The position numbers and the translations under genes are program-made. The notes beneath the pieces were generated by a model, which saw nothing but the letters and a program-made list of their open reading frames with translations, was not told the DNA's origin and did no database searches. From positions 248,001 through 312,000 of the forward strand of contig PHEW01000001.1 in NCBI GenBank assembly GCA_002841315.1: a stretch of DNA of 64,000 bases. Direction: 5' to 3'. Source of the stretch: Actinobacteria bacterium HGW-Actinobacteria-4. GTDB lineage: Bacteria; Actinomycetota; Actinomycetes; Actinomycetales; Demequinaceae. How positions within the stretch are numbered: position 1 is the first letter of the stretch; the number at the start of each line of letters is the position of its first letter. Of this stretch, positions 52,007 through 58,672 are shown piece after piece.

Positions 52007-54111
52007 GATTGTTCTACTCTCTCTGGTATTGGAGTGGAGACGGCCCCGGATTCGGGGTCGCGTTGCTCGACCAGGACGGTGACGTCCCACGGTTCGAGAA
52101 CGATTGGTTCTTCGCCGCGTCGCTGCGGCGGGTGAGCGGTCGCAGGATCGGGAGACCAGTTGCTGATGAACCAAACCCGCCCAGCCGCACTGGTGCCCGA
52201 CGTGACTGTGACCGAGGCATCCGTCCGCCATTCGCTCGCGCTCGTCATCGGGACGGCCCACCGAAGAATGGATGTCCCAAGCGCGAGGTCGGGTAGCGTT
52301 CCCACGTAGGTGACGCGACCGGCACCGTGTTCGCGCGACGTTATCGCGGGTCGCCCCGCGTAGATGCCCGAAGAATAGGTGGCCACAACGTCGGCACCGT
52401 CAGCGATGAGTGCGTCGGCCCAACCCTCAGCCTGGCCGCCATCGAACGTGGTGCCGTCGATGCCAACGGGTGCGTCGAGCGTCGAGTACTCGTCGTACCA
52501 AACCCCCGCTGCGGCGGCAAGACGCCCAGGCGCTCGTTCGGGCCTGGCCCTGGCGATGTGGTCACCGTAGCCGGTTCGGATGCCAATGACGAGGTGCCCG
52601 CCCGCCTCCGCGTAACGCACTAGGGCGTCGAGCATGCCATCATCGGCGATGTAGAGCGTGGGGACAATGAGTGTCGGGAACTCGGCCGCGAAGTCCGCGG
52701 CGTCTCGCTGCCGGAACTGGTCGGCGTGCACGATCCGGCTCTGGATGCCCGCCTCGAAGGCTGCACGGTAGTAGCGATCGAATATCCGCAGGTACGACGT
52801 GCGATCCGGACCGCCGACGGCGTCGGCGAGTGGCGGGTAGAACTCGAAACTGTACTTGTTGTCGATCGAGTAAAGCAACGCGACGTCGGCATCGGGCGTG
52901 AACCCCTCAAGGTGTGGCCCCAGGTCGCGCAGTCGGTGACCGAGTTCCGCGATCTCACGGTAAATGCGACCAGGTTGGCCACTGTGCGGCAGCACCCCGC
53001 CCCAGTAGGTTTCGATGCCGTAGTGCGGGGTCTGCCACTGCCAGTACTCGATCATTCGAGCGCCGCGGGCCACCAACGCGAGTCCCGCGAGCGCGATCTG
53101 GCCCGGGTACGGGGTGTGGTGCTGCCAGTGAGACTGGCCGATGGACTGCGCGTTCGTCTCGGTGACCAGGAACGGAGCCTGAGCTGAACTAAACATGCGG
53201 TCGCCCTGCCCGTAGAGTGCCCACACTCCGGACGTCCACCACAATGCGGTTCGCGGTACCTCGACGCCAATGCGGAGCGCCTCTTGCATCATGTAGTACG
53301 GGTTTCCCGCCGTGACATCGAGCTCCTGCACGAGCTTCTCGTCGTTGATCGGTTTGCGCTCGTACGAGATGCAGGTGGTCACGAACTGGCGGGGATCGGA
53401 GTACTCGCGCACAATGCCGGCCTGCCACGCGATGAAGTCGGTGACAAGCTCCGCCTGGTACCGGCGCCACTCGATCTGGTACTGCGGCGAGTGGTTGCCG
53501 TCGGGACGCCAGAGCTCGTCCCAGCTGCGGATGCGCTGAGACCAGAACGTGAGCCCCCACTCGCGGTTGAGGGTCTCGACATCCCCGTAGCGGCCTTCGA
53601 GCCAGCGCAGGAAGCCCTCGAACACGCGCTGGTTGTGTAGCAGGAGCGCGCCGGGCTCGTTGTCGACCTGATAGCCAATGATCGCGGGGTGCTTGGCGTA
53701 CCTCGCGAGGATCGCCCGGATGACGCCCTCCGCGTGCTGCCGGAACAGGGGATGCGTGATGTCGACTTCTTGGCGCCACCCCCAGGGTTGGCGCACCCCG
53801 GTGGCCGCCTCACCCGCAAGGTCAGGATCCATCGCACGCAGCCACGGCGGCACCGCATAGGTGGGCGTGCCGAGCACCACCGAGATGCCTCGAGCGTGCG
53901 CACCGTCAAGCACCGGCTGTAGCCAGTCAAGGTGATACACGCCTGGCTCGGGCTCCCACGTCGCCCACACGGACTCGCCAACGCGAATGACCGAGAAGGA
54001 TGCCTCGACCATGAGGTCGAGGTCCCGCTCGAGTTCACCGTTCACGCGGTACTCGTTGTAGAACGCCGCGCCGAACAAGATTCGGTCGGGTAGCAGGTGC
54101 GCGTCGGCCAA
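52003..54111 (-). CDS. GH42 beta-galactosidase-family glycosidase, copy 2
   Basis: Cytoplasmic glycosidase, 702 residues. Acid/base E152 (DNEPG) and nucleophile E318 (FLVTETNAQ) fit GH42, but the zinc-site cysteines seen in copy 1 are absent and the sequences differ widely, so the two enzymes probably act on different linkages or sizes. The TTG start at 54111 has GGAG 6 nt before it. It is the first gene of the minus-strand operon and faces three operator-like palindromes. Confidence 0.9.
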   Translation of the reverse strand: MADAHLLPDRILFGAAFYNEYRVNGELERDLDLMVEASFSVIRVGESVWATWEPEPGVYHLDWLQPVLDGAHARGISVVLGTPTYAVPPWLRAMDPDLAGEAATGVRQPWGWRQEVDITHPLFRQHAEGVIRAILARYAKHPAIIGYQVDNEPGALLLHNQRVFEGFLRWLEGRYGDVETLNREWGLTFWSQRIRSWDELWRPDGNHSPQYQIEWRRYQAELVTDFIAWQAGIVREYSDPRQFVTTCISYERKPINDEKLVQELDVTAGNPYYMMQEALRIGVEVPRTALWWTSGVWALYGQGDRMFSSAQAPFLVTETNAQSIGQSHWQHHTPYPGQIALAGLALVARGARMIEYWQWQTPHYGIETYWGGVLPHSGQPGRIYREIAELGHRLRDLGPHLEGFTPDADVALLYSIDNKYSFEFYPPLADAVGGPDRTSYLRIFDRYYRAAFEAGIQSRIVHADQFRQRDAADFAAEFPTLIVPTLYIADDGMLDALVRYAEAGGHLVIGIRTGYGDHIARARPERAPGRLAAAAGVWYDEYSTLDAPVGIDGTTFDGGQAEGWADALIADGADVVATYSSGIYAGRPAITSREHGAGRVTYVGTLPDLALGTSILRWAVPMTSASEWRTDASVTVTSGTSAAGRVWFISNWSPDPATAHPPQRRGEEPIVLEPWDVTVLVEQRDPESGAVSTPIPERVEQS

Positions 54112-54141
54112 GGCTCACTCCATTGTGGCTAGGCTACCGGA

Positions 54142-54224
54142 ATGTTACCGGCAACATCGTCGGGGCTAAGTTGTCGAATGTTTCCGGCAACATGTGGTGG
54201 CGACCATTATGTTGCCGGTAACAT
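54142..54224. promoter_or_regulatory. Three LacI-type operators in the divergent control region
   Basis: Three 16-bp sites of the form ATGTTxCCGGxAACAT lie at 54142-54157 (ATGTTACCGGCAACAT), 54178-54193 (ATGTTTCCGGCAACAT) and 54209-54224 (ATGTTGCCGGTAACAT). Their CCGG centre is the usual CG-centred LacI half-site arrangement. The centres are 36 and 31 bp apart. The lacI gene begins 62 bp downstream. Binding by its product is inference with strong positional support. Confidence 0.85.
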
Positions 54225-54286
54225 GATGATGTCAAGTCTCATTTGGGTAACGTCACGGACTCAAGCCCACTATCGCCGGAGGACAC

Positions 54287-55312
54287 ATGACCGAGACGCA
54301 GCCGAGCGTCGAACGGCCAGCCACGATCTACGACGTGGCGCGAGCCGCCGGGGTGTCCCATGCGACCGTGACCAGGCTGCTCAAGGGCTACGCGGGCATC
54401 CGCCCCGAGACCCGTGACCGCGTCACCGAGGCGATCCGCGAACTCGGCTACCGGCCCAATCTCAATGCCCGCTCGTTGACAACTGGCCGCTCGCACCGCA
54501 TTGCCGCGCTCACCCATGAGATCACCCAGGTGGGTCCGAACAGGATCCTCGAGGGTGCCAACATGGCCGCCCGTGACGCCGGCTACTTGCTCGACGTCAT
54601 CACACTGGATGTGCACGACCCCGCAGCGATTCGCGAGTCCATCGACCTCGCGCTGCAGTTCGACCTCGCAGGGGTGCTCGCGCTCGCGTCAACCGACGAG
54701 GTAACGAAGGCGGTGGAGACAACGACGTTCCGGGTGCCGGTCTACCTGGCTACGGGCCACGACAGGGTGCCAAGCGACTCCACACCCGCCTTCAACGGTC
54801 TCTTCCCCCTGCTGCAACACCTCGCTGAGCTCGGTCACCGCGATGTCGTGCACATCGCCGGCCCGAGCGGCTGGGTGGGGGCGCGCAACCGCGCACGCGA
54901 ATACGAGGCGGCGGTCGCCGAGCTCGGCATGCGCTCTCAAGGCCTCATTCACGGCGATTGGTCCTCCCGCTCCGGCTATCAGGCGATTCTCTCGCTGCCG
55001 GATGACCTGCCCGCGACTGCCTTTGTCGCCGCGAATGACCAGACGGCGCTCGGTGCCATCCTTGCCCTCAACGAGCGCGGATACCGGGTCCCGGACGATG
55101 TAAGCGTGACCGGAGTTGACGACACCCCAGAAGCTGCGTACTTCTCGCCGCCACTCACGACTCTTCGGATCGACTTCGCTGCCCAGGGCAGGCATGCGGT
55201 TCAGCAACTGCTCGCGCTCATCGACGGCGTACCACCCCCGCCAATGCCGCCACGAATCCCCGAGTTGATCGTGCGTCGCTCGACCGGCAACAACCCCAGG
55301 GCTGTGCAGTAG
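54287..55312 (+). CDS. LacI-family transcriptional regulator
   Basis: Repressor of 341 residues with the N-terminal helix-turn-helix (TIYDVARAAGVSHATVTRLL, residues 13-32), a hinge helix (NLNARSLTTGRSHR) and a periplasmic-binding-type ligand domain. GGAGGA precedes the ATG. It diverges from the GH42-importer operon and has three matching operators between; autoregulation is likely. The inducer is probably a galactoside or its product. Confidence 0.93.
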   Translation: MTETQPSVERPATIYDVARAAGVSHATVTRLLKGYAGIRPETRDRVTEAIRELGYRPNLNARSLTTGRSHRIAALTHEITQVGPNRILEGANMAARDAGYLLDVITLDVHDPAAIRESIDLALQFDLAGVLALASTDEVTKAVETTTFRVPVYLATGHDRVPSDSTPAFNGLFPLLQHLAELGHRDVVHIAGPSGWVGARNRAREYEAAVAELGMRSQGLIHGDWSSRSGYQAILSLPDDLPATAFVAANDQTALGAILALNERGYRVPDDVSVTGVDDTPEAAYFSPPLTTLRIDFAAQGRHAVQQLLALIDGVPPPPMPPRIPELIVRRSTGNNPRAVQ

Positions 55313-55397
55313 ATGCTTGGTCACACGTCGGAGGCCACGACCTGCGGCATCGACGCCGACCTGTTCGAGGACGATCACACTCACGGGGTGACCTGAG

Positions 55398-55470
55398 TGC
55401 GCCCGGAGGGATTCGAACCCCCAACCTTCTGATCCGTAGTCAGATGCTCTATCCGTTGAGCTACGGGCGC
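55398..55470 (-). tRNA. tRNA-Arg (anticodon ACG)
   Basis: A 73-nt cloverleaf on the minus strand. Acceptor arms GCGCCCG and CGGGCGC pair, the anticodon loop CTACGGA gives ACG, and the T arm carries GGTTCGAATCC. CCA is not encoded. The inosine-modified ACG anticodon reads CGU, CGC and CGA. Confidence 0.95.
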
Positions 55471-55650
55471 GCGCCGCATGAACCGGCCCCTTAGTGTAGC
55501 GTGCCAGCGGACCCCTCTCAAATGCGCCCGCCGCCGCATCCTTCACCACGAGAAGCCCCTAGCAAAGTGCGGCTCTTCACCGCTACCGTGAGGGGTAGCA
55601 CCGGCGTTCCGCACGGGTGCAACGCAGCCGTTCCAGGAAGGTGTGAAGCA

Positions 55651-56238
55651 ATGACGCGTCGAATGATGATTCCTGTAGTGATGGCAGTATCAATCGCGTT
55701 GGGCGGTTGCGGTGGAGACGATGCCCCTCCCACCGGTACCGGAACGACCTCCACCGGCCAGGAGCCGGCGACAGGTGTCACAGCGACTCCTGGTGAGACT
55801 GATGACGCCGTCAGTGACCCCGGTACCGCGACGCTCACGGTAGGCGAGCTGACGTTTGAGTTCGACAACTTCCGCTGCGCGCTTGGCCACGACAACACAG
55901 CGAGCGACGCCTACTCCTTCACCTCTGACGCCCGCGGCGCGACTCCCGAGGGTGTCGCTCTCCAATTGCAAGCCAATGTTCGCGACACTCGAGGGTTGGG
56001 CCGGCTTGAAGGCGAGGGAGTGATTCACGAGATATCCATCCAGGACATCGACCACCCCAATGATCCGATCATGGGATTGGTTGCCACGAGCGAAGGATTC
56101 TTGGGGAGCGACGCCGTGATCGCTATTGATGGAGATGCGCTGATCGGCTCGGGTGCGTTCCTGGACAACCAGATCACTGCTGCGGTGACGCATCTAGGCA
56201 CTCTGGTTGCGACGTGTAGTTCAGACAGCCTCACCTAG
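55651..56238 (+). CDS. Hypothetical lipoprotein
   Basis: A 195-residue exported lipoprotein: signal peptide and lipobox (ALGGC), a Thr/Gly/Pro-rich linker and a beta-rich domain. I do not recognise the domain. Two cysteines (FRCALG and TCSSD) could form a disulfide. The start at 55651 is set by AGGAAGG and the signal peptide; the frame from 55501 includes non-coding sequence. It converges with the tRNA-Ser gene. Confidence 0.72.
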   Translation: MTRRMMIPVVMAVSIALGGCGGDDAPPTGTGTTSTGQEPATGVTATPGETDDAVSDPGTATLTVGELTFEFDNFRCALGHDNTASDAYSFTSDARGATPEGVALQLQANVRDTRGLGRLEGEGVIHEISIQDIDHPNDPIMGLVATSEGFLGSDAVIAIDGDALIGSGAFLDNQITAAVTHLGTLVATCSSDSLT

Positions 56239-56250
56239 AAAGGTGGAGAG

Positions 56251-56341
56251 CGGAGACGGTGGGATTTGAACCCACGGAGGGCTTTAACACCCTCACGGTC
56301 TTAGCAGGACCGCGCACTAGGCCGGACTATGCGACGTCTCC
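56251..56341 (-). tRNA. tRNA-Ser (anticodon GCT)
   Basis: A 91-nt class II tRNA with a long variable arm on the minus strand. Acceptor arms GGAGACG and CGTCTCC pair, the anticodon stem GGTCC/GGACC-like closes a CTGCTAA loop, giving GCT, and the T loop is GGTTCAAATCC. It ends 12 nt from the lipoprotein gene. CCA is not encoded. Confidence 0.95.
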
Positions 56342-56387
56342 CGGAGCGACTCCACAGACTACCTGGCTTGGGACGTTCGGAGCAAAG

Positions 56388-56426
56388 CGAGCGACGTGCC
56401 TGCCCTTGCGGGAGGCACGTCGCTCG
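56388..56426 (-). terminator. Terminator downstream of the 16-residue cysteine peptide gene
   Basis: A perfect 14-bp stem (CGAGCGACGTGCCT pairing with 56413-56426) with an 11-nt loop begins 15 nt after the peptide stop. On the minus strand it is followed by CTTTGCT, a modestly U-rich tail. It marks the end of a separate short transcript. Confidence 0.82.
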
Positions 56427-56441
56427 GTGTGTTTGAGGGGC

Positions 56442-56492
56442 TTAGCAGCAACCAGCGCCGCAGCAGCCGTCGCCTTCTAGGTACTGAGTCAT
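56442..56492 (-). CDS. 16-residue cysteine-rich peptide
   Basis: MTQYLEGDGCCGAGCC is encoded from an ATG at 56492 with an ideal ribosome binding site, AAGGAGGTG, spaced 8 nt from it; an ATG two codons earlier is too close to that site. Four of the last seven residues are cysteine, in two CC pairs separated by GAG, suited to metal or disulfide chemistry. The frame ends before a strong terminator (56388-56426), so the unit has the parts of a real gene. It lies between two tRNA-Ser genes. I cannot name a family. It is far too short for routine gene calling. Confidence 0.6.
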   Translation of the reverse strand: MTQYLEGDGCCGAGCC

Positions 56493-56590
56493 CGCCATCA
56501 CCTCCTTCGACATTCATCTAATCCTGAGTATTGACCACAGGTTAGACATATGTCAAATGTTTGGGGGTGGCGACGGCGGGCGTCGCAGTG

Positions 56591-56678
56591 CGGAGAGTGT
56601 GGGATTCGAACCCACGGAGGCGGGTCACGCCTCAACAGTTTTCAAGACTGTCACCTTCGGCCGCTCGGTCAACTCTCC
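56591..56678 (-). tRNA. tRNA-Ser (anticodon TGA)
   Basis: An 88-nt class II tRNA on the minus strand. Acceptor arms GGAGAGT and ACTCTCC pair, the anticodon loop CTTGAAA gives TGA, the long variable arm lies between, and the T arm carries GGTTCGAATCC. It begins 6 nt after the PIN-domain gene. CCA is not encoded. Confidence 0.95.
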
Positions 56679-56684
56679 TTGGCG

Positions 56685-57104
56685 CTACTCGTTGTGCCAA
56701 CCGTCGGGCAAACCCGGCGTCACCACATGTAACTTGTACAGCTCGGCAACCCTAGCAAGTTCCGCGTCATAGGTCGCAATCGAGTCGATCGCTGGATGCG
56801 TCACGGCAGCGCCCAAGTGCAATGCGGCGAACGGCTTGAGGACCGCGGCAACGTGCGTTGACACACCCACGTTCTCATCCGAAAAGCGGATGAGTGGCAT
56901 CGTGGCTCGCACCACCTCGACCACTTCGAATGCCTGCGCCTTGGACTCGCGCGGGTACAACTCGGCCGCTTGTCGCAGCTCAGTGAGGCCGAGTTGGGTG
57001 GTCGCGACTTCCTTGACGTTCGGCACTATCCAACGATTCCACTCGTCGTAATACCGCACCCCTGGTAGGAAGCGGCATAGCGCAGAACCGTCAACGTAGA
57101 TCAC
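56685..57104 (-). CDS. PIN-domain protein (VapC-like ribonuclease)
   Basis: A 139-residue PIN nuclease domain. Acidic residues of the active site are in IYVDGSALCRF (D5), the TELRQA region and IDSIATYDAEL. VapC toxins of this type cleave RNA, often tRNA. No antitoxin gene of the usual 70-90 codons lies beside it, so it is an orphan. The stop codon is 6 nt from the 5' end of tRNA-Ser(TGA). Either it is a solitary VapC-like enzyme or a housekeeping nuclease. Confidence 0.75.
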   Translation of the reverse strand: MIYVDGSALCRFLPGVRYYDEWNRWIVPNVKEVATTQLGLTELRQAAELYPRESKAQAFEVVEVVRATMPLIRFSDENVGVSTHVAAVLKPFAALHLGAAVTHPAIDSIATYDAELARVAELYKLHVVTPGLPDGWHNE

Positions 57105-57168
57105 GCGTATCAGCGTATCGAAGCTCGTGACGCGCCCCCACCATCGAGACGCGCGCTACGGGCGTGAC

Positions 57169-57771
57169 CTAGTTGTCCTTGAGCCGCTTCATGGCCAATT
57201 GGACCACCGCGATGAGAGCCTGCTTTGTGGCAGCCTTCTCGCGCGCGTCCGTGTACATGATGGGAGCTTCATCCGGGATGCCGAGCGCTTCGCGGACGTC
57301 CTCAAGCTGGTGACGGGCTACGCCGTCAAAGCAGTTGACGCACACGACGAACGGGATTCCGCGACCTTCGAAGTAGTCCACCGCGGGGAAGCACTGGTCG
57401 AGCCTCTCCGTGTCGACAAGCACCACGGCGCCAATCGCACCGCGGACGAGGTCGTCCCACATGAACAGGAACCGGTCCTGGCCAGGTGTACCGAACAAGT
57501 AAAGCCACAAGGCCCCTGGCAGGGCGATGCGACCGAAGTCCATCGCCACTGTCGTGGTGGTCTTGCGATCTGTGACACCACCGGCATCGTCCACGCCAAC
57601 CGAGTGTTCGGTCATAGCAGCTTCGGTGTTAAGTGGGTCAATGTCAGAGATGGAACCGATGAAGGTCGTCTTGCCCACGGCAAAACCACCCGCGATCACA
57701 ATCTTGACAACGGTAGGGGCTACAGAAACGTCGCTAGTCGCGACGGCTGCGTCAGAGGGCTGCGATGCCAT
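57169..57771 (-). CDS. Conservon GTPase (CvnD-type, Ras-like)
   Basis: Small GTP-binding protein, 200 residues, the output or switch subunit of the conservon. It has the P loop AGGFAVGKTTF, the switch motif LFGTPGQDRF with G3-like DTERL context, and a VNCFDG in place of the canonical NKxD. It lies last in the order cvnA, cvnB, cvnC, cvnD. ATG at 57771 follows GGAGAG; a GTG at 57780 is too close to it. The start overlaps the DUF742 gene by 20 nt. Confidence 0.92.
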   Translation of the reverse strand: MASQPSDAAVATSDVSVAPTVVKIVIAGGFAVGKTTFIGSISDIDPLNTEAAMTEHSVGVDDAGGVTDRKTTTTVAMDFGRIALPGALWLYLFGTPGQDRFLFMWDDLVRGAIGAVVLVDTERLDQCFPAVDYFEGRGIPFVVCVNCFDGVARHQLEDVREALGIPDEAPIMYTDAREKAATKQALIAVVQLAMKRLKDN

Positions 57772-58156
57772 CGAGGACACTCTCCAAGAGACTCAGTGAA
57801 ATTCCGCCGGACGCATCATGGGTGTTGGGATCTGATGCTGTTCCTGCAGTGTGAATTATCAAGTAATTTGATTCTGAAAGATCCGTCACGAGCACTCTCA
57901 CCACACCCAAAGGAAGCCGGGTATGGGCAGAGAGTTCCGCCACAGATTGATACTGTCCTGCTGCAAGCACCAGGATCTTCTTCTTCTCCGGGGTTAACCC
58001 CTTCAAAGTCTTCGCGTCCACCGTCGACTCCACCAGGGCTTCCATAGGAAGTTCCCCGCCTGCGGCGCTGACGCGCCCACCGGTGACCGCGTACGGTCGT
58101 ACCGTGTAGGCCTCATCATCGCTGCCGTGCTCCGACGGACTCATCGACTCGCTCAT
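57752..58156 (-). CDS. Conservon DUF742 protein (CvnC-type)
   Basis: A 134-residue protein of the DUF742 family with the family patterns VRPYAVTGGRV, AELSAHTRLPLGVVRVLVTD and a C-terminal helix (LLESVLDGIAAL). A winged-helix-like fold is likely. It is the third gene of the conservon and ends inside the start of the GTPase gene. Its exact role is unknown; it probably connects the roadblock protein to the GTPase. Confidence 0.92.
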   Translation of the reverse strand: MSESMSPSEHGSDDEAYTVRPYAVTGGRVSAAGGELPMEALVESTVDAKTLKGLTPEKKKILVLAAGQYQSVAELSAHTRLPLGVVRVLVTDLSESNYLIIHTAGTASDPNTHDASGGISLSLLESVLDGIAAL

Positions 58157-58165
58157 GTCAGGTCC

Positions 58166-58606
58166 CTAAGAGCGGGTTGCTCCGTCAGTGGGCAAGTTCT
58201 GACGCATCTCCGTGATCAGTTGAGGAGTCAATGCGTTCTCCGTGCGCGACACGAGCAAGGTCATCTCATAGCCAACCAGGCCCACATCACAGGTCGAGTC
58301 TGCAGCCACCGCGAGCACGGAGCCGTTCGAGACGCTCATCAGGAACAGGAACAGTTCGTCCATCTCGATGATTGATTGTCGAACTTCGCCGGCCTGCAAT
58401 TGACGAGCAGCGCCTCTCGTGAGGCTCGCCATTCCGGAGACTACAGCTGCAAGCGTGTCGCCACCGGTCCGGTCGAGATTCTTTGACATCGCCATCAGCA
58501 GGCCGTCAGCACTGACGACAAGCGTGTGGCGAGTGCCGGGTACGGTCTGGACAAAGTTGTCCAGGAGCCACCCGAAATTGGTGGCCTCGGTACTTAGCGC
58601 GGTCAC
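58166..58606 (-). CDS. Conservon roadblock/LC7 protein (CvnB-type)
   Basis: A 146-residue roadblock/LC7 protein, a likely GTPase-regulating partner. Typical features are NFVQTVPGTRHTLVVSADGLL, LTRGAARQLQAGEVRQ and VLAVAADSTCDVGLVGYEM. GTG start with AGGAGGAG upstream. Second in the conservon, 66 nt after the sensor gene, 9 nt before the DUF742 gene. Confidence 0.94.
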   Translation of the reverse strand: MTALSTEATNFGWLLDNFVQTVPGTRHTLVVSADGLLMAMSKNLDRTGGDTLAAVVSGMASLTRGAARQLQAGEVRQSIIEMDELFLFLMSVSNGSVLAVAADSTCDVGLVGYEMTLLVSRTENALTPQLITEMRQNLPTDGATRS

Positions 58607-58672
58607 TGCTCCTCCTTGAGGTTAATGCTCCTGGGGTGGAGCACTTGGTTCACTTCGTTGATACTCATCATG

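Noticed and set aside
55398-56678. tRNA cluster as an integration site with an inserted element
   Set aside because: No integrase, no repeated tRNA ends and no change of gene type were seen around the three tRNA genes.
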